Below, piece by piece: positions 18,191 to 26,286 of a stretch of 64,000 bases of DNA. The position numbers and the translations under genes were made by a program. The notes under the pieces were generated by a model. The model was not told the DNA's origin and ran no database searches. It saw nothing but the letters and a program-made list of their open reading frames with translations. The first letter of the stretch is position 1; every line of letters begins with the position of its first letter. The stretch lies in the NCBI RefSeq assembly GCF_004124325.1, contig NZ_QBDT01000002.1, forward strand, positions 62,001 through 126,000, in the 5' to 3' direction. The stretch is from Streptomyces sp. L2 (GTDB lineage: Bacteria; Actinomycetota; Actinomycetes; Streptomycetales; Streptomycetaceae).

Positions 18191-21100
18191 ATGCGAAAGG
18201 CAATGGGAACCCAGACGAAGAGCACCGGGACCGGCGAGCGCTTCCAGCGTCCTGTGTCCCCCAACGAGTGGCTCTATCTCGCGTTGGAGCGGGCGACGGG
18301 AGCGCCGTTCGTCATCCAGCTCGTCATCGAAGGACGGGGCGCGATAGCGCCCGCCGATCTGCGCGACGCCGTCGCCCGCGCGTCCAAGGCCGCCCCGGGT
18401 GCCCGGCTGGCTCTACGGGGACGGCTCTGGACGGACAGCGGCCGGGCCCCGGGGGTTCGGCAGGCGGCGGATCTGGACCGGGCGTTGTGCGCCCCGTTGA
18501 ACCCGGGCGCGGGACGAAGCTGCGAGGTCGTCGTCGTCCCCGCCGCTTCGGCGGACCCCGACGCGCCGGCGGCATTGGTGTTCCGGGCCCATCACGCGGT
18601 GATGGACGGCCGCGGCCTGCTCGGCTGGACGCTCGACGTCTTCCGTGCTCTGCGCGGCGAGGAGCTGGCCGGCGCACCGTCCGCCGTCGGTGACATGGCT
18701 CTGCTCGACGAGCTCACCGGCGGCACCGGTGCTCCCGTCCCGCACCGGGCCCGCCAGCGGCCCGGCTGGCGCTCTCCCCTGGACGGCCGGCGCCGCCCGC
18801 AAGAGCCTGGGTCCGGTGCTGTGCACTGGGCGCGGCGCGGCCTGGACGGCACCCACCCGGCACTCGTCGCGCGGATCGCCGCCGCCGTCACCGATCACCT
18901 GGGCACCGCGGCCCGGGTGATGGTCCCCGTGGACCTGCGCCGCCACCGCTCCGGCCTGCGTGCGAGTGCCAATCTCAGCCTGCCGGTCTTCCTGGAGGGC
19001 GCTCCCGGCCGGCCGTGGGAGGAGTGGCAGGAGGACCTACTGCGGGCGCTGGCCGAAGGCGCCGAACTCGCAGCCGGGGAGGAGCGGGGCGCGGCCCGGT
19101 TGCCGCAGGGCGCGCTGCGCCTGCTGGGCCGGGCGGCCTCGGCCGCCGTCAGCGCCCTGGACCGCCACCCCTGCACCGCGCTGATCAGCCACCTCGGCCG
19201 TATCGAGCCGGACGACGTGTGCGCGCCGGGCTTCGAGGCCGGCACCGCCTACTCCCTCCCCGTCCGGGTTCCCCTGGTACCGGTCTCCTTCACGACGCTC
19301 GAATTCGGACGTCACACGCAACTGGTGGTGTCCGCGGGCCCCGGCCAGAGGGTCGCGGCCGCCGCGTCACTGCTGGACGCCGTCTGCGAGAGGCTTTCGC
19401 CGACGGCGGGAACGGGGCGCCTGAGCGGCGGACCACCGTCGCGTACCGCTGGAGCCGCGACCCTGACCGCGCTCTTTCGTGAGCAGGCGCACCGCACGCC
19501 GGACGCCATCGCCCTGACCGGACCGGCCGTCGAGACGGATCCGGCCAGTGCGGTGACCTACGCCGAACTCGACCGCCGGTCCGATGCCGTGGCCGCACAG
19601 CTACGGGCCCGCGGCGTCGGCCCGGGGACGGTTGTCGGTCTGCTGGACGGCCGTACCCCGGCTGCCGTCGCCGCACTCTGGGGCATCATGAAGTCCGGCG
19701 CCGCGTATCTGCCGCTCGACCCCTCGCACCCGCCCGCACGCGTCGGCGCCGTACTCGCCGACTCCGATGCCGTCCTCTGCCTGGCGGGCGAGGCATACCG
19801 CGCAGCCCTTCCGGACGGCATGTGCCCGGTCGTGACGCTGGAATCCCTGCCCTGGGACGACGCGGAACCGGTGGGTGCCGCGGGCGATGCGGTGTCGCCG
19901 GATTCCGTCGCCTACGTCATCTACACGTCCGGTTCCACGGGTACGCCCAAGGGCGTGCAGGTCGAGCACCGCGCGCTCACGGCGTACGCCGGGTGGGCGC
20001 GGGAACGGTACGGCGTCGACGCGGCGACCCGGTTCGGACTGTTCACGTCCCTCGCCTTCGACCTCACCGGTACGGCGCTCCTGCTTCCGCTGCTGACCGG
20101 CGGCAGTGTCGCCCTGGAACCGGGGGAGCCGGACCGGCACACCCTCACCCGGCTGCTGAGCGACTGTGGTGTCACCGCCCTCAAACTCACTCCAGCGCAC
20201 CTGGAGTTGATGACCTCGCTGAACATTTCGGTGCCGGACGGTCGGATCCGGTCCGTCGTGGTGGGCGGTGAGCAGCTCCGCGGCCCGGCGGCGGCGCGGG
20301 CCCAGCGGCTGTTCGGCCCCGACTGCCGGATATTCAACGAGTACGGTCCCACCGAGGCCGCCATCGGCTGCGTCGTCCATACCTTCGACACCGCCCAGGA
20401 CGGCGATCGCCCCGCCGTTCCCATCGGCCTCCCCGTCCCCGGCACCGACGTCATCCTTCTCGACGCCGACGGCCGCCCCGCCACCGACGGCGAGCTCCAC
20501 CTCGCCGGAGCCCAGCTCGCCCGCGGCTACCTCAACCGTCCGGACCTCGACCGGGAACGCTTCGTCCGCCTGGCTGACGGCACCCGCGCCTACCGGACCG
20601 GGGATCTGGCCCGTCTCACCGCCGACGGCCGCGCTCTGGAATTCCTGGGCCGCGCCGACGACCAGCTCTCCATCCGCGGCTTCCGTATCGAACCGGGTGA
20701 AGTGGAAGCCGTGCTGGAGTGCCATCCCGAGGTGGACCGTGCCGTCGTCGTCGCCCGTCCGGGGCCGACGGGCGAACCGATGCTGTGCGCGTACGTCACC
20801 GGGACCGGCCTTGGATCTCTGGACTCCGAGCGGATCCGCGCGCACGCGGCCGGACTCCTTCCCCCGTACCTTGTCCCGGCCGCCGTACGCGTACTGGACG
20901 GCCTGCCCCTGACACCGCACGGCAAAGTGGACCAGCGCGCGCTGCCATCGCCCTTCGGGCCGCAACAGCCGCGGGATCAGGAGAACGGGTCGGGAACGGA
21001 TCACCCGTCAGCGGAACACGTTGCCCTGGATGAGGAGGACTCGCGAACGGCGGGCGACCCGCTGGCCGCCGCCGTGACAGAGATCTGGCGCCGGATCCTG

Positions 21101-21319
21101 GGCGGCACCGGCGTCTCGGGCGGCATCGGCTCTGATGATCGCTTCCATCACCTGGGCGGCGACTCGCTGAGCCTGCTCCTCATGCTCAGCGACGTCGCCA
21201 GCGAGCTGGTCCGCCCCGATCGCCGGCAGACGTTCCACGCAGAACTGCGCGACCTGCTCCGCGACGTCACCGTGGATCGGGTCTGCGCCGCCGTCCATAC
21301 CGCGAACTCGGGAGCCTGA
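18191..21319 (+). CDS. lstE: LstE-like NRPS, C-A-T module with an asparagine-like specificity code
   Basis: Encodes 1042 residues. A condensation domain (1-420) carries HHAVMDG at 134-140. An adenylation domain (about 435-910) follows, with YIYTSGSTGTPKG, NEYGPTE, YRTGDL and the PLTPHGKVD lysine. Last is a carrier domain with LGGDSL (Ser992, phosphopantetheine site). In lipstatin assembly this enzyme supplies the amino acid (leucine), which is joined by ester bond to a side hydroxyl of the lipid. Aligning by eye to PheA, the code is D624 L625 T628 K665 V690 G692 E717 I725 G726. This is close to the known Asn code (DLTKLGEVG) and unlike common Leu codes. The ATG at 18191 follows GGTGAAGG; a second ATG is 12 bases later. 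Confidence 0.88.
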   Translation: MRKAMGTQTKSTGTGERFQRPVSPNEWLYLALERATGAPFVIQLVIEGRGAIAPADLRDAVARASKAAPGARLALRGRLWTDSGRAPGVRQAADLDRALCAPLNPGAGRSCEVVVVPAASADPDAPAALVFRAHHAVMDGRGLLGWTLDVFRALRGEELAGAPSAVGDMALLDELTGGTGAPVPHRARQRPGWRSPLDGRRRPQEPGSGAVHWARRGLDGTHPALVARIAAAVTDHLGTAARVMVPVDLRRHRSGLRASANLSLPVFLEGAPGRPWEEWQEDLLRALAEGAELAAGEERGAARLPQGALRLLGRAASAAVSALDRHPCTALISHLGRIEPDDVCAPGFEAGTAYSLPVRVPLVPVSFTTLEFGRHTQLVVSAGPGQRVAAAASLLDAVCERLSPTAGTGRLSGGPPSRTAGAATLTALFREQAHRTPDAIALTGPAVETDPASAVTYAELDRRSDAVAAQLRARGVGPGTVVGLLDGRTPAAVAALWGIMKSGAAYLPLDPSHPPARVGAVLADSDAVLCLAGEAYRAALPDGMCPVVTLESLPWDDAEPVGAAGDAVSPDSVAYVIYTSGSTGTPKGVQVEHRALTAYAGWARERYGVDAATRFGLFTSLAFDLTGTALLLPLLTGGSVALEPGEPDRHTLTRLLSDCGVTALKLTPAHLELMTSLNISVPDGRIRSVVVGGEQLRGPAAARAQRLFGPDCRIFNEYGPTEAAIGCVVHTFDTAQDGDRPAVPIGLPVPGTDVILLDADGRPATDGELHLAGAQLARGYLNRPDLDRERFVRLADGTRAYRTGDLARLTADGRALEFLGRADDQLSIRGFRIEPGEVEAVLECHPEVDRAVVVARPGPTGEPMLCAYVTGTGLGSLDSERIRAHAAGLLPPYLVPAAVRVLDGLPLTPHGKVDQRALPSPFGPQQPRDQENGSGTDHPSAEHVALDEEDSRTAGDPLAAAVTEIWRRILGGTGVSGGIGSDDRFHHLGGDSLSLLLMLSDVASELVRPDRRQTFHAELRDLLRDVTVDRVCAAVHTANSGA

Positions 21320-21321
21320 AC

Positions 21322-22035
21322 ATGATCTTCGTAGGCCGAGGCGCCCTCCTCCACCGGGCCGTCGCCTCCGCGCTGGCCTCCGGCCACCAGGTGGACCTGG
21401 TCTGTTCGGACGAGCCAGCGGACCCCGGCAATGCGCCGTTCCTCCATGTCACCGACGTCAATGCCGTGGCGGACCGCCTGACCGGCGATTGCACGGACGG
21501 CATCGTCTGGTCGATCGACAACCGCATGATCTTCCGGGCTCCTCTGCTGGATTCCGGCATGCGCATCTACAACATCCACAACGGCCTGCTCCCCCAGCAC
21601 CGCGGCCTGGCGTCCGCCGCCGTCGTCTTCGCCCTTCTGCACGGTCACAGCGAGTACGGCGCCACACTTCACGAGGTGGACCGCGGCATCGACACCGGAA
21701 CCGTCCTCGCGGAAGAACGCTTCCCCATCGCTCCCGACGACGGCTACCAGCAACTCTTCCTGCGGGGTGTCCAGGCCTGCCACGTTCTCTTCCAGCGCAG
21801 TCTCCCCGCCGTCGCCGCCGGCTCGCCCCTCGCTCCCCTCATGCCTCGTCCCGCGGTTCCGCCCGCCTACTACGGTCTTCGCTCGCTGAGCACCCTGCAC
21901 GAGTACGCCGACCACCCCGCCTTCGCTCGTGCCACCGACCTGGGCGTCACCGCTCCCTACGTCCCCGAGGTGGCCTCCCGCTTGCGAGGGGAGAAGGAGC
22001 GGTGTCAGCCGTCCGCTGCCCCGTCAGGCCAGTGA
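21322..22035 (+). CDS. lstF: LstF-like formyltransferase
   Basis: Encodes 237 residues of the formyl-tetrahydrofolate-dependent formyltransferase fold (Met-tRNA formyltransferase-like N-domain). The catalytic Asn-x-His is NIHNGLLPQHRG (N84, H86), and the expected aspartate is in VDRGIDTG (D124). In lipstatin biosynthesis LstF N-formylates the amino acid carried on LstE. It starts two bases after the lstE stop and is the last gene of the operon. A Glu/Lys/Gln-rich tail ends it. The next gene (22081) converges. If LstE selects asparagine, the product would carry N-formyl-Asn; esterastin carries N-acetyl-Asn, so the acyl donor would need checking. Confidence 0.88.
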   Translation: MIFVGRGALLHRAVASALASGHQVDLVCSDEPADPGNAPFLHVTDVNAVADRLTGDCTDGIVWSIDNRMIFRAPLLDSGMRIYNIHNGLLPQHRGLASAAVVFALLHGHSEYGATLHEVDRGIDTGTVLAEERFPIAPDDGYQQLFLRGVQACHVLFQRSLPAVAAGSPLAPLMPRPAVPPAYYGLRSLSTLHEYADHPAFARATDLGVTAPYVPEVASRLRGEKERCQPSAAPSGQ

Positions 22036-22080
22036 TGTGGAGCATGGCGGGGTCTCCAGGACACCGGGGCCGTCGTCCGT

Positions 22081-22659
22081 TCACCTCCATGCGTGCTCGA
22101 CGTCCACCACGGCCCGGCCGTCGAGCACCGTCACCCGGAACGGCAGCCTCGCCCGGACGCCCAGGCCGAATTGGGTCTGGCCTTCGAAGGACACCCCGTA
22201 CTTCACGGCCCGGAAGGTGCGATACCCGGCGAGGTTCACTCGTGGCAGGCTGTGACCCGGCTTCGCGGGATATGTGGGTTTCCCGGTGCGGAGGTCGTAG
22301 GCGGGGGCGTTGATCACGATCTCCAGGACAGCCCCGGCCCGGATGGGTATGGTGCGGCCCGAACCGTCCTGGACGAGTCGGCTGACATATCGAACCGAGT
22401 AACCAAGGCTTCCGCTCTTGGCGCCGGCTACATCGATGACGATGCGGTCGTAGCAGGTGTGCCGGCCCGTCCGGACGTTCGCCACCGGCATCGTTGTGGC
22501 TGCAGGCCGGGTCTCGGCCATGCTGCCCCACCCGGTCGGACAGGCCGTGGTGAGGGCCGTCGGCACCGCCGCGGCGGGCAAGGTCAACGTTCCTAAGGTG
22601 AAACCTGTCAGGGCGAGCATCGCTGCCCGATCCTTCACGGTGCGGCTCATCAGATCCAT
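22081..22659 (-). CDS. Secreted AMIN-like domain protein
   Basis: Encodes 192 residues. The start at 22659 (MDLMSRTVKD...) gives a plausible signal peptide (DRAAMLALTGFTLGTLTLPA, cleaved near AVPTA); a longer frame to 22785 has an Arg/His/Pro-rich, non-coding-looking N-terminus. The mature part reads as the beta-sandwich that Streptomyces annotations call an AMIN-like domain: CYDRIVIDVAG, YSVRYVSRL, LEIVINAPAYD, GYRTFRAVKYGVSFEGQTQF, RLPFRVTVLDG. It is likely extracellular and may bind cell-wall glycan. No enzymatic residues are evident. It converges on lstF and is not part of the lst operon. Confidence 0.75.
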   Translation of the reverse strand: MDLMSRTVKDRAAMLALTGFTLGTLTLPAAAVPTALTTACPTGWGSMAETRPAATTMPVANVRTGRHTCYDRIVIDVAGAKSGSLGYSVRYVSRLVQDGSGRTIPIRAGAVLEIVINAPAYDLRTGKPTYPAKPGHSLPRVNLAGYRTFRAVKYGVSFEGQTQFGLGVRARLPFRVTVLDGRAVVDVEHAWR

Positions 22660-22859
22660 GCCCTTGTCTCCCTTGTCTCCCTGTTGATGTCTGGTGTCGT
22701 CATCACCATGACGACACGGACGCACGCCGGGTGCAATGGGCGGGGAAGGGACGGAGGAGCGCGGCTCGGCGGAAGGGCGAGACATTCGCTGTCAGTGCGC
22801 GACCAGGCCCTCACTCTGGGCGCCTACCCCTGCTCCGGGTACCTCGCAGGTACCCGGAG

Positions 22860-23433
22860 TACATCCTCTGGCTTCGACCGCCGACACGATCGCCCACCGC
22901 CGCGCCCTGAAGGACGCGGCGGAATTCCAGCGGGTCTTCGCCGATCCCGCGCTGGCCGACGCCATCGTCGCCGCCGGGCCGCGCTGCCCGACCAGCCCCA
23001 CATCAGCGACTTCTCTGCCCTCGTCGCGGCCGTGGCCAGACACCGGGTCGAGCCGCCCCGCCTCGGCGCGGACACGGACGCGTCCTGGCGCGCGGCCGCA
23101 TTGCTCCACACTCTGCTCCTGCTGCGGCCGCTGCCCGCACTCAATGTGCGCTTCGCGTGCGCCGTCACCATCGCCTACATGCATGCCAGCGGTGAAGGGT
23201 TGGACGCTCCGTACGGTGAACTCGTCGAGCTGTGCAAGGAACTCATCGCCGGCAAGGCCACCGTGTTCGATGCGGCCCGACAGGATCCGCTCCTGGCGCA
23301 TTTTGAGAGACCGGTGACGAGGTGGTCCACCGGCGGTGACACACCCGGCAGCGACGGCCTGCCTCAGGTGCCGACCGACGCACTCGCGGGCGCACCGCTC
23401 ATGAACTCCTTCCAGCCCCCGGCCGGCGCCTGA
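22860..23433 (+). pseudogene. Fic/Doc-family toxin-like remnant with a frameshift
   Basis: From about 22985 to 23290 one frame reads like the toxin component of Streptomyces Fic-family toxin-antitoxin pairs (HISDFSALVAAVARHRVEPP, WRAAALLHTLLLLRPLPALN, FACAVTIAYMHASGEGLDAP, LVELCKELIAGKATVFDAAR). The matching N-terminal part (EFQRVFADPALADAIVAAGP) lies in another frame, so a frameshift is needed near 22980. The classical Fic motif HPFxxGNGR is absent; the related short Streptomyces family keeps only an altered version (LPALNVRFACA). The tail runs antisense into the end of the deacetylase gene. No antitoxin partner is seen. The frames themselves are certain and the family is moderately sure. 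Confidence 0.5.
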
Positions 23434-24632
23434 CCCACGTCCAGCGTGCGCAGCTTGGCGAGGATCTCCGGCTTCTGCACGTCCATCCAGTCCACGAACT
23501 GCCGGAAGGAGACCAGCCGTACGTCCGCGCCCTTCTCCTTCTCGCGCGCGATGTGCTTGAAGGCCTCCTCGACGGAGTCCATGTAGATCCCGCCGTTCCA
23601 CTGCTCGAAGTGGTTGCCAATGAAGAAGGGTGCCCGGTTCGTCGTATATGCACGCTCGAAGCCCGCGATGTACGACTGCGCCGACTGCTTGCGCCAGGCC
23701 GGGTAGTTGGCGGGCGGGGCCTTCGTCGAGTTGACCGACTGGTTGGCGAGCATGTTGTAGTCCATGGACAGCACCTCGAAGGAGTGCCCGGGGAAAGGAA
23801 TCTGCTGCAACGGCAGGTTCCAGAGCCCCGTCTTCCTCGCCGGCCACACCTGGAGGCCGCCCGGCGAGGAGGCGTCGTAGCGCCAGCCCAGCTCACGCGC
23901 GGTGGGCAGCAGATTGTCCTGGCCGAGCAGACAGGGCGTACGGCCGCCGACCAGCTCCTTGTCGTAGTCGAACGGCAGGGACGGCAGATCGGTCCAGCCG
24001 GTGTTGGTCCGCCACTGCTTGACGAAGCCCTTGGCCTGCTCGATCTCGCTCTTCCACTGCTGCGGGGTCCAGTTGCCGACGGTGCCCTGGCCGGAGCAGA
24101 AGTGCCCGTTGAAGTGGGTGCCGATCTCGTGCCCCTCCAGCCAGGCCCGGTGCACGTTGGCCAGCGTGGCCTTGATGTGCGCGTCGGTGAGGTAGCCGAT
24201 GTCGGAGGCACCGCGCGGGTTGTTCGGCGGGTTGTAGAGCCGCTTCTTCGACTCGGGCAGCAGATACAGCCCCGAGAGGAAGAAGGTCATGCTCGCGCCG
24301 TGCTGCTTGGCCAGGTCCAAAAAGCGCGGGAAGAGGCCGTTGCCGACCTCGCCGGCCCCGTCCCAGGAGAAGATCACGAACTGCGGCGGGGTCTGCCCCG
24401 GCTCCAGCGGCTCGGGCTTGGCCGGCTGGTGCGGCTGCTTGCCGGTGAAGGAGGTCGAGCCGTCACCGATGGGGCGCGCGGGCGGGGCCGTACTCGCTGA
24501 ACGGCCATCCCCGGAGCCTCCCGCGTGCTTCGAACGGCCCGACGGGTGAGATCCGTCGCAACCTGCCAGTCCCCACCCCGCCGTGGCGCCTACGCCTAGG
24601 CCGAACAGTCTTCTCCGGGTCATCTCTCGCAT
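23364..24632 (-). CDS. TAT/lipoprotein polysaccharide deacetylase-like protein
   Basis: Encodes 422 residues. The N-terminus combines a twin-arginine motif (TRRRLFGLG) with a lipobox (GWGLAGC, Cys25), followed by a Ser/Gly/Pro-rich spacer to about residue 85. It is thus predicted to be a TAT-exported lipoprotein. The domain has deacetylase features: FVIFSWDGAGE (conserved Asp), GASMTFFLSGLYLL, and GHEIGTHFNGHFC, which resembles the metal-binding H-S/T-x-x-H block of NodB-type enzymes with a changed spacing. The known role of such proteins is removal of acetyl or other groups from surface glycans. Activity is uncertain because the metal ligands are not canonical. The 3' end overlaps the convergent Fic-like remnant by about 70 bases. 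Confidence 0.75.
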   Translation of the reverse strand: MREMTRRRLFGLGVGATAGWGLAGCDGSHPSGRSKHAGGSGDGRSASTAPPARPIGDGSTSFTGKQPHQPAKPEPLEPGQTPPQFVIFSWDGAGEVGNGLFPRFLDLAKQHGASMTFFLSGLYLLPESKKRLYNPPNNPRGASDIGYLTDAHIKATLANVHRAWLEGHEIGTHFNGHFCSGQGTVGNWTPQQWKSEIEQAKGFVKQWRTNTGWTDLPSLPFDYDKELVGGRTPCLLGQDNLLPTARELGWRYDASSPGGLQVWPARKTGLWNLPLQQIPFPGHSFEVLSMDYNMLANQSVNSTKAPPANYPAWRKQSAQSYIAGFERAYTTNRAPFFIGNHFEQWNGGIYMDSVEEAFKHIAREKEKGADVRLVSFRQFVDWMDVQKPEILAKLRTLDVGQAPAGGWKEFMSGAPASASVGT

Positions 24633-25136
24633 GTGCTCTCGTCCGCCGCATCGTTACCAGGTCACCGACTCAGAGCTCGGTACGGGTATGGATGTGACGC
24701 ATAGTCCTCATAAATGCACCCATATCGCGGTGCATCACGTTCAAGGCCGGTGTTCCCCCCGCCTGGCGAGACGCCGACTGATGACGCGCGAGCACCCGGT
24801 CACCTCAAGACGCCCCGAGCCGGCCGCCAGACAACCGACCGTCAACTACCCGAGAGTTCTCGCTATTTGACTGATCATCAGCGTCATCTGCGCTGAATTA
24901 CCGACCAGTTGAGAGACAACATGACTGCCCGTTACTTTTTCGTAATGGACGGTGGTCGTATAACCTGCCGTTACCTGCCGAGCCCTACCGCTCCCGTGAT
25001 CTGGACACGAGCACCTTCATGCCCGTTGCCGCATTCACAGGGAGCGGAACTCCCGCGTGCCCAAGCACCTCAGGCATCGCTCAAGCCGCGTCCAGCGGGT
25101 CTTCGGCAGCTACTCATTCCACCCCAGGAGGAAGAC
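24633..25136. other. Divergent intergenic region
   Basis: Lies between the divergent deacetylase-like and CAP-domain genes and probably holds both promoters. An in-frame upstream extension of the CAP gene begins at 24909, but its composition and the strong ribosome binding site at about 25127-25135 argue against coding. No hairpin or repeat stands out. Confidence 0.4.
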
Positions 25137-26102
25137 ATGACGGCACGTCATAAGAAGCCCAAAGAGCTGACGCCGATGCAGAAGCGGGCACTGAAGGTCG
25201 GTGCAATGGCCCCCGTCTCCGCCGGCTTCGTATTAGCCGCCGCTACGGGTTCGTTCGCCGCGGATTGCCCGTTACGCACGCAGCAGGTGACGCGGCCGAC
25301 TCAGCAGGAGGAGCGGAGTACGCAGGTCGATACCGGCTCCGACAACGTGTCGAGCCAGCGGGAGTGGCACGGCCGTCAGGGCAACTGGCAGGGCGACTGG
25401 AAACTGGACGACCAGGGCCAATGGCACGGACAGTGGACGCCGGTACAGGACGGCCAGACCACTCCTGACACCCAGGCCACCGACACATCTGGCCAGCGCG
25501 AGTGGCACGGCCGTCAGGGCAACTGGCAGGGCGACTGGAAGCTCGACGACCACGGGCAATGGCACGGACAGTGGACCCCGGTGACGAAGGAGAAGCCTTC
25601 GCAGCCGGATGATCACCGCGGACAGCCCTCGCAGCCGGACAATCACCGCGAACAGCCCTCGCAGCCGGGCAATCACCGCGAACAGCCCACCCGGCACGGT
25701 GATGAGCGCCACGCGGCTCCCTCCAATGCCACCGTGCGGCAGATCCTCCAGCTCGTCAACAAGGAGCGTGCGGCGGCCGGGCTGCATCCGCTGACCCTCA
25801 ATGCGACGTTGAGCAAGGCCGCTCAGGCCCACTCGGACGAGATGGCGCGTACCGGCCTCTACTCCCACACGGGCCCCAACGGCTCCTCGCCCGGCGACCG
25901 AATCCAGAGGGCCGGTTACCGCTGGTCCATGTGGGCCGAGAACATTCACCACAGGCAGGGCAGCCCCGAGGCCATCATGGCCGACTGGATGAAGAGCCCG
26001 GGCCACCGTGCCAACATCCTCAATCCCAGGCTCAAGGAAATAGGCATCGGCGTGGACGCCAACGGTTCCTACTGGACGCAGGACTTCGGCGCCAGCAGTT
26101 GA
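25137..26102 (+). CDS. Secreted CAP (SCP/PR1)-domain protein with two Trp/Gly repeats
   Basis: Encodes 321 residues, with CCAGGAGGAAG just before the ATG. The Sec signal peptide (KRALKVGAMAPVSAGFVLAA) ends near FAA-DC. Two tandem copies of a unit of about 40 residues follow (residues 71-111 and 119-159; core REWHGRQGNWQGDWKLDD and GQWHGQWTPV), then three short QPSQPxxHRE repeats. A C-terminal CAP domain (about 197-321) has the family motifs VNKERAAAGLHPLT, AHSDEMARTGLYSHTG, ENI and WMKSPGHRANILN. CAP proteins are extracellular and bind lipids or other ligands. The tryptophan-rich repeats are probably a glycan- or wall-binding spacer. TTA codons at residues 33 and 46 suggest bldA-dependent, late expression. 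Confidence 0.88.
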   Translation: MTARHKKPKELTPMQKRALKVGAMAPVSAGFVLAAATGSFAADCPLRTQQVTRPTQQEERSTQVDTGSDNVSSQREWHGRQGNWQGDWKLDDQGQWHGQWTPVQDGQTTPDTQATDTSGQREWHGRQGNWQGDWKLDDHGQWHGQWTPVTKEKPSQPDDHRGQPSQPDNHREQPSQPGNHREQPTRHGDERHAAPSNATVRQILQLVNKERAAAGLHPLTLNATLSKAAQAHSDEMARTGLYSHTGPNGSSPGDRIQRAGYRWSMWAENIHHRQGSPEAIMADWMKSPGHRANILNPRLKEIGIGVDANGSYWTQDFGASS

Positions 26103-26178
26103 GCCCCTTGAACTCCGACTCCGCATCTGCGCCACCTCGTGGGTGACGTCTAGCGTCTTGCAGTCAGACGCAGTACAG

Positions 26179-26213
26179 GCGGCCGCGTCCGTTCTTCGAA
26201 CGGACGCGGCCGC
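26179..26213. terminator. Bidirectional terminator
   Basis: A perfect 16-bp inverted repeat (GCGGCCGCGTCCGTTC at 26179-26194 and its complement at 26198-26213) with a 3-base loop lies between the convergent CAP-protein and GDSL-hydrolase genes. Confidence 0.8.
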
Positions 26214-26286
26214 TCGGGTCCAGGAACCGCCAGCAACGCAGCGGATCACAGCGATGGCTGGCGGGTCACCTAGGCAAGGGGTTTCA

